Notes under the pieces: model-generated
The model's database searches: none
What the model was told of the DNA's origin: nothing
Seen by the model: only the letters and a program-made list of their open reading frames with translations
Assembly (NCBI GenBank): GCA_958510825.1
Contig: OY294048.1
Coordinates: 17,997,589-18,061,588 of the forward strand
DNA length: 64,000 nucleotides
Source: Brachypterus glaber
Taxonomy: Eukaryota; Arthropoda; Insecta; Coleoptera; Kateretidae
Reading direction: 5' to 3'
In this document: positions 18,300 to 28,537 of the stretch, in pieces
Layout of the letters: each line of letters starts with the position of its first letter
Position numbering within the stretch: the stretch's first letter is position 1
Position numbers and translations under genes: made by a program

Positions 18300-19215
18300 C
18301 TAGAAGTTTTTTTTAAATCGATTATTCCAGACCAAACCAAAGCCCTTTTTGTAAGGTTGTAGGTACAATCCCTTTCCAACATGCTTATTTTCCATAGCTA
18401 AATTATGTCTATTTTCTTCGTCCAGTTTTTGTCTAGCTATCTTGGTTTCGTTAACGGCCTTTATAACACCAGCAGCTCCTCCGACAAGTGAACCTAAAGC
18501 GCTGAGTCCTAAAACAAAATAAAAATAAAATTTTTGTAATGTAAAATGTTTTTTTACACAAACCTGCGAATATTGGAATGAGTGGTAAAATTCCTCCTGT
18601 TTTTGGAATAGGTATTATTCTTTCTTTTGGTGCAATTATTTTTCGACCTCCTTTCTTTAGTGTCTTGAGTGCAACTCTGGTTAAGTTTTCTAAATTAGAT
18701 GTTCGCGGTAAACTAGCTAAACTGTGACGAGCTTTTCTAACCGCCGCAAAAAAATTCAGATCTTTCTTACGCACACCTTTTCCTTTTTTTCGTCTTTTTC
18801 TAATATTTCTTTTTCTAATACCCATACCAAGTTTAGTTTTTGCTTTCATTGTTGAAGCTACACCTAAGGCCAAAATTTTTTCACCAATTTTTGCGTCACT
18901 TGATTTAAACCTATTGTACGCTTTATTTTCTAATATTTTATCAGCTAGATTACGTTTCTCAACGTCTTGAAATTTGGAGTAGGCTATATCATGTTCTTTA
19001 CAAGCTTCATCCAATTTATTTATTCCTTTGTCACCTCGTGAAAGGCGTTTCGCTAAGGCAGTACCGGGGCCACAAAAGTTATACCCTGGCAAATGTAATT
19101 CTACCGGTAATGTGTTTATAAATTTATTTAGAAAACCGTAGCCTCGTTTTTTTGCACCTCTTCTTTCCTTAAAGTCTTGTTTAGAAATAATATTAGATTT
19201 TGTGAGAACCCTCAT
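18300..19215 (-). CDS. parvovirus-VP1-like phospholipase A2 protein, two exons
   Basis: Exon 1 is 18564-19215 and exon 2 is 18300-18508. The 55-bp intron starts GTTTGTG and ends TGTTTTAG. Without splicing the frame runs to a stop at 18451 through unlike sequence; with splicing it gives 286 aa. Residues 42-80 are a PLA2 domain of the parvovirus VP1 type: calcium loop YNFCGPGT (45-52) and the catalytic His75-Asp76 in CKEHDIAYS. A basic stretch (near 145-165, IRKRNIRKRRKKGKG) could be a nuclear-localisation signal. Exon 2 carries a Gly/Ala-rich hydrophobic patch. In parvoviruses this enzyme opens the endosomal membrane during entry. It is the first gene of the leftward block and has its own TATA/initiator. 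Confidence 0.87.
18509..18563 (-). other. 55-bp spliceosomal intron in the PLA2 gene
   Basis: The donor GTTTGTGTAA and acceptor TTTTGTTTTAG are good insect splice sites. Removal preserves the frame: exon 1 is 217 codons plus one base, and exon 2 completes the codon and ends at a TAG at 18300-18302. Confidence 0.8.
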
Positions 19216-19237
19216 TTTATATAACTGTACAAATTAG

Positions 19238-19270
19238 AACTGAATTTTCTAAGCAATACAACTTTTTAAA
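19238..19270 (-). promoter_or_regulatory. putative promoter of the leftward block (PLA2)
   Basis: On the minus strand TTTAAAAAG (19262-19270) is followed about 25 bp later by TTCAGTTC, close to the arthropod initiator TCAGT. The ATG at 19215 follows within 25 bp. The 110-bp space to the ATPase start makes this a divergent control region. Confidence 0.5.
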
Positions 19271-19325
19271 TAGATTAACATTATTAAATAGAACTCATTC
19301 TAATACAAATAATGAGAAAGGGAAC

Positions 19326-20012
19326 ATGCGAATTGAGCAACAATCTTTTGCTCTTCCAATTAAAAATCACGATCAACTCGACAATAAACAATTCCAAAAG
19401 CATGGACCAATATTTTGTGGAGGACCAAAACGAGGACTAGTCGTGGGTGCATCGGGATGTGGAAAAACCAACGTTTTAATTAGTTTAATAGAACACCTGA
19501 ACGGACTTAGATTTGAAAATATATATGTTTACTCAAAATCTTTAAACCAACCAAAATATAAATATTTAAGTTTTTTATTAAAACCAGTAAAAGAAATAGG
19601 ATATTTTGAGTTTGAAAACTGCAATAATTTAATAACTCCTGCTGCAATAAAACCTAATTCCATCGTAATATTTGACGACGTAGTGTGTGGAAATCAAAGT
19701 ACTATTAGAGATTTTTTTGTCTATTCCCGACACAAAAATACCGACGTATTTTACCTAGCACAAACTTACTCCGCCGTTCCAAAACAACATATAAGGGATA
19801 ATGCAAATTTATTAATTATCTTTCAACAAGACAATACGAATTTAAAACACATTTATGACGACCATGTTAATGTAGATATGCCTTTTAAAGATTTTCAGAA
19901 ATTGTGTTCTTTGTGTTGGATAGATAGATATGATTTTGTAGTTATTGATAAGGATTGTAAATTAAATTCAGGTCGTTATAGAAACGGATTTGATAAATTT
20001 ATTAAAATATAA
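19326..20012 (+). CDS. packaging ATPase (FtsK/HerA, A32-like)
   Basis: A 228-aa genome-packaging ATPase of the type shared by Polintons, virophages and poxviruses (A32). Walker A is GASGCGKT at residues 41-48, and Walker B is IVIFDD at 113-118. A sensor-like stretch VFYLAQTYSAVPKQHIRDNA follows, and the C-terminal part ends in RYDFVVIDKD. It would pump the DNA into preformed capsids. It is transcribed rightward, divergent from the PLA2 gene and 103 bp upstream of the polymerase. The start at 19326 gives the usual short N-terminus. The frame is intact. Confidence 0.93.
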   Translation: MRIEQQSFALPIKNHDQLDNKQFQKHGPIFCGGPKRGLVVGASGCGKTNVLISLIEHLNGLRFENIYVYSKSLNQPKYKYLSFLLKPVKEIGYFEFENCNNLITPAAIKPNSIVIFDDVVCGNQSTIRDFFVYSRHKNTDVFYLAQTYSAVPKQHIRDNANLLIIFQQDNTNLKHIYDDHVNVDMPFKDFQKLCSLCWIDRYDFVVIDKDCKLNSGRYRNGFDKFIKI

Positions 20013-20115
20013 ACAAATTAACCTTGAATATAAAGATATAATTATATGTAAAGTTTTAAAACTGTAGTTACAAACTATCTGTTAACTAATAAACATATTT
20101 GTTTTAGTCCAAAAA

Positions 20116-23100
20116 ATGATCAACTGTCAACATTGTGGAAAGTCATTCACTCGTAAAGATAATCTTAAGCGACATGGAAACTGCAATGAGGGTTTTCAGC
20201 TTTGTGAAATTTGTGGTTCAGTTTCAAAATCTACAAGATCTTTACAATTACATCAAAATAAATTCCATGGATTGAAAAGAACTGCAAGTGCTCCAATTAA
20301 AACCTCTGCCACAAAACAACTGTGTTTGAATGGTAAGCAAATCAGTTTACATTGTAAGATTTTTCAATTTATAATACTTCTTTTAGCACCCTCAACTTCA
20401 GCCACATCATACTGTTTAGTTTGTGATATTCATGTAGCGAGAAATATGTTTGCTGGGCACAAAAAATCACTTTCTCATCGCGATAAATGTTGTAAAGATT
20501 TGGAAGAAGGAATTGAGATTATTCAATCTGCATTTCAAAAAAGGATTGCAAGTTTTCGTTTGAAACCATCAGAAAACTTTGGTGTTGATATAAAAAGATT
20601 TCTAAAATCGTTTGAGGCTAAAGTAGTTCGATTGACTCAAATTTATTTAAAAAATGAAGAATCCCTGAAAATAAATATAGAGCTATTTGGATCTTATGTT
20701 TTACAAACAAAAGAAAAACATGAAACAAAATCTTTTAATACAAAATTTAGGGTTTTGAATGAGGCTATCAACCTTGAGGAGGTCTACACGGAACTATGCG
20801 AAACTGTTGAAACGAAATCTAAGGAATTTTCGGAAAAAGATAGCGGTAAGTTTAACTGTTTTAATATTTCAATTATTTTTAATCGAAACCATTTGTTTTA
20901 GGTTGGGCCTTGGAAAAAATATTATACTTGGAATTAAATATAAACAAGTATAATCCTTTACGAGCCACTTCGTACATATCACTTTCACCAAGCATAACTA
21001 AAAAAAAGGCTGTACTAAATATACAAAATGAAGATACGAAATGTTTCTTATGGTCAATCTTAGCTCAATTACATCCAGTAAATATAAATAGAGAAAGAGT
21101 TCAAAACTATAAAATCTATGAAAACAGTTTAAATTTTGAAGGGATCGAATTTCCTGTAAAACTAACTGATATAACAAAATTTGAAAAACTAAATGATATA
21201 TCTGTAAATGTTTATGGCTTGGAGAAAATTTGGAAAAATAATTCATATAAATATGAAATTGTTGGTCCATTATATTTTACAAAATCACGTAAAGGAACAC
21301 ATGTAAATTTACTTTTTATAAGTGATGCTGAAGGAAATAATCATTACTGTTTAATAACAAATTTATCTCGGTTAGTTTCTGCACAATTGTCAAAGCATAA
21401 TGGAAAAAAACATATATGTGATGGATGCTTAATTTATTTTTCAACAAAAAAAAAATTAAACCGTCATCAGGAGAATGACTGTAATCATATATCCGTACAT
21501 TTACCTGACAGTAATTCTTTTAAAATTAATATATCAGGAAACGATGTACCAGCAACTTTGTTAAAATTTCAAGATCATGATAAAAAACTCAAGGTTCCTT
21601 TCGTAATATACGCTGATTTTGAAACTATCTTAAAATCTATAGATAGCTGCGCGCCAACTCCAGAAAAATCGTATACCTTACAAACTCATATTAATATCCC
21701 ATACTCTTATGCTTATTATATAAAATGTGATTTTGATGAAAATCTTTCACAATTTAAAACTTTTCGTGGTGAAAATGTCTCAGATAATTTTATCCAATCT
21801 TTAGAAACAGATTGTAGAAACATTTTTGAAAAATATTTACGTCATATTATTCCTATTAAAAAATTAACTGAAATGGAAGAACTAACTTTTAAAAATACTA
21901 AAAATTGTCATATTTGTGAAAAAGAGTTTGATGAAGATAGTGTAAAAGTAAGGGATCACTGTCATTTAACTGGTAATTTTAGAGGAGCGGCTCATTCAAT
22001 TTGTAATTTAAATTTCAAAATTCCACAATTTATACCAGTACTTTTTCATAATTTAAGTGGGTTTGATAGTCATATGTTTATAAAAGAGTTGGCCCAAAAT
22101 GAGGCAAATATTGAGGTTTTACCTAAAAATAAAGAAAAATATATTTCTTTCACGAAAAATATACTCATTACACATAGTAGTGCTGATGGAAAAACCGTAA
22201 CTGAATATTTAAAAATCAGGTTTTTAGATAGTTTTAATTTCCTACCGGGTGGTTTGGAGAAACTGAGTCAAAGTCTAAAATCTGATCAATGCCGTGAAGT
22301 AAGAAAATACTTTCCTAATAGTGATCAATTTGAACTGATTCGTCAAAAAGGTGTTTTTCCCTATTCATATATAAATACTTATTCAAAATTAAATGACACG
22401 AAACTTCCTTCAAAACATAACTTTTTTAACGAACTCAGAAATGAAAGTATCACAGATGAGGATTATCAACGGGCTTGTAATGTATGGAATTTATTTAAAT
22501 GTAAAACTTTGGGTGAATATTCAGATATTTATCTAAAATCTGATGTTCTTCTGTTAGCAGACATCTTTGAAAACTTCAGATCTGTATGTTTGGAAATATA
22601 TCAGTTGGATCCAGCAAATTTTTATACATCTCCAGGCCTTTCTTGGAGTGCAATGTTAAAGAAAACTGAAGTAGAGTTAGAACTTTTAACAGATCTAGAT
22701 ATGTATGATTTTCTTAAAAAGGGTATACGGGGCGGTTTAAGCCAGTGTAGTATCAGAAAACTAGAAGCAAATAATCAGTTTATGTCAACCTATGATCCAT
22801 CAAAACCAACATCTTTTATCACATACTTGGATGCTACAAATTTATACGGAGCGGCCATGTCACAATTTCTTCCAGTTAATAATTTTCAATGGTTGACTAG
22901 GGAAAAAATTAAAAAAATTAATGTAAATAAAATTAGCGACACAAACGAAATGGGTTATATTTTAGAAGTTGATTTGGAATATCCTAAACATTTACATAAC
23001 CTTGACAATGAACTACCCTTTTGTCCAGAATCTAAAGAAGTTTCTAAATCTAAAATTACAAAATTAATTGCAAATCTAGAAAACAAATCACAATATATTA

Positions 23101-24077
23101 TACATTATAGAAATCTTAAGCAAGCTTTAGAACATGGACTCAGGCTGACCAAAATTCATAGGATTTTGAGTTTTAATCAGTCGCCATGGCTAAAGCGATA
23201 TATAGACTTAAATACTAAAATGCGCAATAATGCTAAATCCAAATTTGAAAAGGATTTTTTTAAATTAATGGTCAATTCAGTATTTGGAAAAACCATGGAA
23301 AATGTGGATAAAAGGGTTGATGTTAAACTAATTACTCATTGGAAAAATATTGGTAAAAAATTAGGTGCCGAGGCTCTAATTGCCAAGCCAAATTTTAAAG
23401 ACTTAAAAATTTTTTCGGAAAACTTTGTAGCAATACAAATGAATCGTATTAAAGTTGTATATAATAAACCTATTTATGTCGGTTTTTGTATTTTGGATTT
23501 AGCAAAAACCTTTATTTATGATTTTTATTACAACTACATCAAATTAAAATATGGGGATAAGGCCGTTTTGCTTTACACTGATACAGACTCACTCCTACTG
23601 CAAATTTTTACAGAAAATTTCTATGCTGATATAGAGGAAAATTTAGATAAATTCGATACATCTAATTACAGTCTAGAAAATCCTTATGGAATTTCCGTAA
23701 ACAAGTCAATTTTGGGAAAAATGAAAGATGAGTATGCTGGTGAAATTATTCATGACTTTTATGGTACTGGGGCTAAAGCTTATTGTGTAAATGTGTCTGG
23801 AAAATTAACAAAAAAGGCAAAGGGTATACCAGATACAGTTTCAAAAAAAGACTTATCTAAAGACGATTACAAATTAGTAGTAGAGACAGAAGGGGAAAAA
23901 ATATTTCGTGAAATTAAAACTTTTCGGTCACATTTACATAACGTATATGTGGAGCAAAAAAATAAAGTAGCTCTCTCATATGCGGATGATAAGCGATTTA
24001 TTATACCCGGTACTGAAAAAACTCTAGCTTGGGGGCATCAGGATATAAAAAAATATAAACAATTAGTTCCTGATTGA
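20116..24077 (+). CDS. protein-primed type B DNA polymerase, three exons
   Basis: Exons 20116-20332, 20387-20845 and 20902-24077 join in frame to 1283 aa. Both introns (54 and 56 bp) have GTAAG donors and TTTTAG acceptors. The N-terminus has C2H2-like fingers (CQHCGKSFTRKDNLKRHGNC, CEICG...HQNKFH, CLVCDIHV...H). The exonuclease domain has YADFET (near 462-467), HNLSGFDSH (near 608) and YLKSDVLLLADIF (near 769). An HNH-like insert, CHICEKEF...DHCHLTG then FRGAAHSICN, lies between Exo I and II. Polymerase motifs are YLDATNLYGAAM (A, near 867), KLMVNSVFGKTMEN (B, near 1013) and YTDTDSLLL (C, near 1117). It replicates the element. An acceptor-like TTTTAG 10 bp before the ATG may mark a further 5'UTR intron. 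The frame is intact. Confidence 0.94.
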
Positions 24078-24093
24078 TCAACTTGCAAACAAC

Positions 24094-24264
24094 ATGTTAA
24101 AGGAGCTTCTTGAGATTTATCTAAAAAAAATACATGATTTAAAAATAGATATTGAAGAGTATGAGGCGAAACTGAAAATGTTTTCCAAATTTTCCAAGCT
24201 AAGTCTAACAAAACAAAACATGTCACGTTTCACAAAAAATAATTTGTATCAAAATGAAAAATAA
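24094..24264 (+). CDS. small helical protein after the polymerase
   Basis: 56 codons starting 16 bp after the polymerase stop. A Leu/Lys/Glu-rich amphipathic helix (LKELLEIYLKKIHDLKIDIE) is followed by a Ser/Lys-rich tail. It could be the last product of the polymerase transcript, or merely an open stretch in the 3'UTR. The family is not recognised. The helix pattern and position give modest support. Confidence 0.35.
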   Translation: MLKELLEIYLKKIHDLKIDIEEYEAKLKMFSKFSKLSLTKQNMSRFTKNNLYQNEK

Positions 24265-24299
24265 AAAATAATTAATAACATCCTTTTGTTTTATTTTCC

Positions 24300-24509
24300 C
24301 TAATTTAAATTAACAATTTTATTTTTAATTAACATGTAAAGTCGAATTTTACATTCTAGAACTTTATTCAAAGTACGACTAGCTGCTTCTATTCTTCTTT
24401 GAAAATGAAATCTATCTCGGGCATCTTGTTCCCAATTCACCCAATTTTCCAAATCTTCGTGTGGGATATAATAGGTGATTGTTATGGGATCAAACTTCAC
24501 TCTTTGCAT
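24300..24509 (-). CDS. small conserved-looking Polinton protein at the right end
   Basis: 69 codons reading leftward from just inside the right terminal repeat, with a TATATATAA run 20-30 bp upstream of the ATG. The core WVNWEQDARDRFHFQRRIEA resembles a motif I recall in small proteins of other insect Polintons (W-E-x-x-ARDR-x-R/H-F-x-RRI). It is predicted helical with no membrane segment. Function unknown. The frame is intact and converges on the polymerase transcript. Confidence 0.5.
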   Translation of the reverse strand: MQRVKFDPITITYYIPHEDLENWVNWEQDARDRFHFQRRIEAASRTLNKVLECKIRLYMLIKNKIVNLN

Positions 24510-24582
24510 AATTACTAATTTTCAGATTATATATATAAAACTCGATTACACCCTTATATTAAGATCAAATCACAACTTTCCA

Positions 24583-24805
24583 ACTGTCCCCCGTACATAA
24601 CAAAAAAATTGGAGGAAAACTGACGTCATCACCTATCTCGCAATGTAAAAACCAACAGAATAACTTTTCGACTGCCCCCCGTAAAATGGGAGTGAACTGA
24701 CGTCATCACCTATATCGCAATGTAAAAACCAACAGAATAACTTTTCGACTGCCCCCCGTAAAATGGGAGTATGGGAGGATTATGAACTCTCTAAAAAACA
24801 CTACT
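24583..24805 (-). repeat. Polinton right terminal repeat with internal tandem units and CRE-like sites
   Basis: Three related units start ACTGCCCCCCG or ACTGTCCCCCG at 24583, 24671 and 24748; the middle period is 77 bp. Units one and two each contain TGACGTCA (24621-24628, 24698-24705) and ATCGCAATG or CTCGCAATG. The outer unit ends at the terminus ACACTACT. The left end has only one outer and one inner unit, separated by satellite. Confidence 0.85.
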
Positions 24806-24811
24806 CTGCCC

Positions 24812-25131
24812 TACATAAGGCAGGCTTTGAACTTTTAAAACACCCACCCTACAGTCCGGACCTGGCCCCCAGAAATTTTTATCTGTACCCAAATTTGAAA
24901 AAAGAATTACGTGGAAAGAAATTTTCTGATGACGAAGAATTGAAGGCTGCAGTTTCAGTGTATTTTGAGGTCAAAGAGAAATAATTTTTTTTCTAAGGTA
25001 TGCATAAGTTAACCTATAGATCTGAAACATGTATTAGGGTAAAGGAAGAAAATATTGAAAAATAAAAATAGTTTTGTATTTTTAATAACCCTCCTTATAC
25101 TTGATTCCGCGATAATAAAAACGTACTCTCG
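24812..25131 (+). mobile_element. mariner element, right part
   Basis: Resumes the transposase exactly after the second CTGCCC. It encodes LHKAGFELLKHPPYSPDLAP, with the third catalytic acidic residue, then LKKELRGKKFSDDEELKAAV, and stops at 24982-24984. The 3' terminal repeat (complement CGAGAGTACGTTTTTAT) ends at 25131 and is followed by TA. Confidence 0.85.
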
Positions 25132-25185
25132 TATATACAGTTTATTAATTTTTATTAAACTTGCATGTTCTGTATCATTTTAAAT

Positions 25186-25287
25186 AGAGCACTGGACAGG
25201 CAGGTTTGTTAGGGTAGGTGAGTATTTTCCTGCGGAAACACTCAAACTACCCACCTACCATTAACAAACATACCTATCTAGTGCTCT
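25186..25287. repeat. 102-bp foldback repeat
   Basis: AGAGCACT...AGTGCTCT ends with inverted arms of about 40 bp (GACAGG, TTTGTTA and GGTAGGTG recur in complement) around a short AT-rich loop. It may be a MITE; no target duplication is certain. Confidence 0.6.
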
Positions 25288-26544
25288 AATAAAAACTTTA
25301 TATCAGAGAATTTTTTATTGCTTCAAATTTAATTTCAACATATTTTTTTCAATTCTCATTGGAAATTGTAAATAATCCCACAAAGCTTTGGTATCTGCTA
25401 TTCACGGTTAAGTCTCTAGTGGCCTTATTATATGCTATCTATTTCAGGATAGTTTTTTGCTCCGTCTCCGAAATAACGATAAATTTTCGGTTTATTGATC
25501 TAACTCTGAAGAAGTAAGATTTTTTTACACCGCCGAGAATAGAATAGTATGTTAGTGACTAAAAGAGGGACTAAACTAAAGTAAACTTTTATTTACAATG
25601 GCAGCACTACGATATAATTTTAATAATTACACTGTGCGGCAAAAAATTTAGACATGAGATCTGTCAGTCTTAATTTAGCACCACTATAGCTGAGTCCCCA
25701 CGGGGTTTCGCTACTTTAGGTCATTTAGGCGATTTTTTTTTAATTTGAACTTTCCAATGCACCCTAATATGCAAGACCCATTTTCAGGTTAGCTGTCCAA
25801 AACTTTGGCAGGTAAATTTATATTTTAATTTTAAAAAAGACATGAAAAAAGTCTCTTTGAACATATGTCCAAAAATACTTCTTAAGGGAGCTAGGCCCCT
25901 TCAATGAAAACCCTGAAAATTAAAAATTTATTTAATATCTCACGACTGTAACTTTCGCTAGGGGAGAGTCAACCGGGAGGCCCAATCACTTTTTTTTCTG
26001 TGTAACTTTTTTGCTGCTTTTTAATTTGATTATGATTGCGAGAATGCATAATAAATTATGATGTAACAGTGTAAGACTCACTTTTTACAATAAAAGTGCA
26101 TTTAAAAATATTTTAAAAAAATGCTTGAGAAAAAGTTGGATTGACTTATTTTTTTAGGAAAAATAAATGTTAATATAAGGACCAATCCTACCAATTTTGA
26201 AAAAAAAATCTAAAAGTTTTGGGGTCGACTTTTAAAAAAACAAAAGGAACGGTTCAGAAAATATTAATTTGATAAATAGAAATATTCCTACCAATTTTGA
26301 AAAAAAAGCTTCATAAACCAAAAAGTTATAGCGGTGATCACGAGAGCAAGATCACGAGATCAAAAGCAAATATAATTTTTAAAGTATATTGAAACTAATT
26401 GATATCCAAGAGTTTTTTTGCCTAGAAAGATTTTTGAAAATTCGAAACTACCGTATAATACTTTTCTAGCGCAGGCGCTGTTAATAGTATAATAAAAGAG
26501 GAAAAGGTTACTTTACCCTTGAATCTAACATAGGCACTATTATA
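25288..26544. other. repeat-derived DNA without genes
   Basis: No coding sequence. About 25660-25820 is homologous to 31535-31687 at the left edge of the assembly gap (shared GGGGTTT, then CTAATATGCAAGACCC versus CTAATGTGCAAGGCCC). A 58-bp word at 26432-26490 (AAACTACCGTATAATACTTT then CTAGCGC) recurs near 53877-53935. Confidence 0.4.
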
Positions 26545-27257
26545 CAGAGCGGTCCAAAAGTCACCCCCCCCTCTTAACTTTTGAACGAGTTTAGATATCG
26601 ACTTCAAATTTAGAACTCTTAAATAAGACAACTTAAACTATCTTTAAGCATATATTTGATACTTTTAGCTCTTAAAATGTGGGCAGGGGGGCATGGGGCG
26701 ATATTTTTTTTAATAGAAAGGTAGGTCGTGTGATACATGATTTTAAAACTTATAAAATTCTCCATTTAACTGTATATTTTTTATTTTTTTTAAACATTTT
26801 TTTTGGGTTTAAAATAGGGTTGAAAATGGGTATTTTTGTCAAAATTTCTCTAAAAAATCCAAACAATTTTTAAAAAATGCCTAATTTCATAATGAAAAAA
26901 AGTAAATTAAACTAATTTTAGTTGACATAAATAAAAATTAACAAAAAAAAACTTAAAAATTTATTTTTTTTGCACAAAAAACTGAAAAATCAAAACCTTA
27001 AAAAACATGTTTAAAAAATTTAAAAATGTATGGTTATATAGAGAATTTTAAATGCTTTAAAATGATGTATCACACGACCCCCCTTTCCATTAAAAAAAAA
27101 TTCCCCCATGCCCCCCTGCCTACATTTTAAGAGATAAAAGTATCAAATATATGCTTAAAGATAGTTTAAGTTGTCTTATTTATGAGTTCTAAATTTGAAA
27201 TCGATATCTCAACTCGTTCAAAAGTTAAGAGGGGGGGGTGACTTTTGGACCGCACTG
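26545..27257. mobile_element. 713-bp foldback transposon, family CAGWGCGGTCC, copy 1
   Basis: TA at both ends (26543-26544, 27258-27259) and inverted arms of more than 200 bp, beginning CAGAGCGGTCCAAAAGTCAC with a run of C. A GGGGGCATGGGG block is mirrored by CCCCATGCCCCC. TA plus CAG...CTG ends fit a non-autonomous Tc1/mariner-type element. It encodes nothing. The second copy is at 62983-63684. Confidence 0.75.
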
Positions 27258-27794
27258 TATATATATGGCATATAAAAATCCATACCTTATTAGTAAAGAA
27301 ATTAACATTTGTCTACAGTGAACAACTGTAGAACAATAACGTATTTTGATACTGCATGTTCAGGAGTAAAAAGGATAATTCCTTATTATTTGTCAAATTT
27401 ATTATTAGCAGTGGTAAGTAGATTTTTTGAGAGCACGTTGTGATGCATTGGATCATAAAAATGTTACTACTCACAAAACCTATGTCATTTTATTATGTTG
27501 ATCTCAAATATCATCTCTAAGATCAAAGTTCTTTGATCAGTTATATAAACAACTAAAACAAATAAGTACAATTTTTTACAAAATTATATTTAAGTAATAC
27601 CAATAGAAACATAGTAAGTATTATCCTTGTCTAACCACTTAGTATTAATACAAATTATACGCTTAGACTAACAGTCTACGGTCCGTATTGTGTGACACAC
27701 GGTTCTAAAGCTACCGAAAGAATGCGACAAAAAAATATACTACGGAGCGTTTTTTGTTGGTGGTCTGTGGTTTTTGCACTGCCAAACCTGTATA
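27258..27794. other. no recognisable feature
   Basis: AT-rich spacer between two foldback elements. No frame, RNA or repeat was recognised. Confidence 0.4.
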
Positions 27795-27946
27795 CAAGGT
27801 GATCAGTAGCTGGCATGTCAAAATGTAAGAGGTGATTCTACATCCAAAAATATCAAAAAAAAGTTCCGGACCAATTTTTATAGGATTTTTTTTAATATTT
27901 GGATATAGAATCTTCAATTTTGGCATGCCAGTTACTGATCACCCTG
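27795..27946. repeat. 152-bp MITE of the GGTGATCAGTA family
   Basis: Inverted arms start CAAGGTGATCAGTAGCTGGC and end in GCCAGTTACTGATCACCCTG. Both arms and the subterminal GATTCTACATCCAAAAATAT word match the ends of the 1.75-kb element at 37790-39535, so this is probably an internal-deletion derivative. TA is present only on the left. Confidence 0.7.
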
Positions 27947-28441
27947 CTTTATCCAAATATTGTATTAATGTTCATTCTTCCATTCATACTTAAGTCACTC
28001 TTTTTTAAATAAAAAACAAAAACTATTTACTTAGTTATCAAACAAGATGGTAGTCATATTACAAAATCAAAGGGGACTGTTAAAATAACATGAAATATAA
28101 GAAGAAATGGAGAACGATGACAAAAAAGCTTTTATTCATAGCCAAGTCATAAAATGTTATCTCATTAATTTACTATGACATATAAATATAAATTAGTCCT
28201 ATTATGTGGGATAAAAATTAGGAAAAGTAGGTCAGCAGCAGCAGTAGCAGCGCGCTTAAATCAACCTACTTTTCTGATGCTCAGTATTTCTTTACAAATT
28301 CGTTAATCCTAAGGATCATTTTAAGACAAAAAGAAAAAAAACATAATTTAATTTTTTTTGCTAGAATATAAACCTTTTTAAATTTTATTTATTTATTTTA
28401 TTGGGAAAGCAATATGTAGTGAAAGGGATAAAATAGTTATT
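27947..28441. other. no gene; short GCA microsatellite
   Basis: Contains an imperfect AGCAGC run near 28232-28252, flanked by AAAGTAGGT and its complement AACCTACTTT. Nothing else was recognised. Confidence 0.35.
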
Positions 28442-28537
28442 TATATACCAAGGGACTAAACTGGCTGTTTTAGTCCCTTGGTATATAAACAGAAATGCAA
28501 GGGACTAAAACAGCCAAGTTTAGTCCTGAGGTATATA
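28442..28537. repeat. double palindrome with AAGGGACTAAA motifs
   Basis: Four copies of a CAAGGGACTAAA-like word or its complement make two nested hairpins; the whole segment is also an inverted repeat bounded by TATATACC and GGTATATA. Confidence 0.6.

Larger units (their letters stand above)
5460..24805. mobile_element. complete Polinton/Maverick (adintovirus-like) element
   Basis: The element is 19,346 bp with inverted termini AGTAGTGTTTTTTAGAGAG, matching over about 84 bp with one indel. It is flanked by perfect 6-bp duplications CTGCCC at 5454-5459 and 24806-24811; a 6-bp duplication and AG-starting ends are known Polinton traits. It carries the whole hallmark set: integrase, type B DNA polymerase, FtsK/A32-like ATPase, adenain-like protease, double-jelly-roll major capsid and penton-like minor capsid proteins, plus a PLA2 and a fibre-like gene. 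Most frames are open, so the insertion looks younger than the surrounding mariner. It could be called an endogenous adintovirus. Whether it is still mobile cannot be told. Confidence 0.95.

Noticed and set aside
18017..18316. Plus-strand 99-codon frame
   Set aside because: Antisense of the protease, without its own codon pattern.
20998..21270. Minus-strand 90-codon frame
   Set aside because: Antisense shadow of the polymerase exon.
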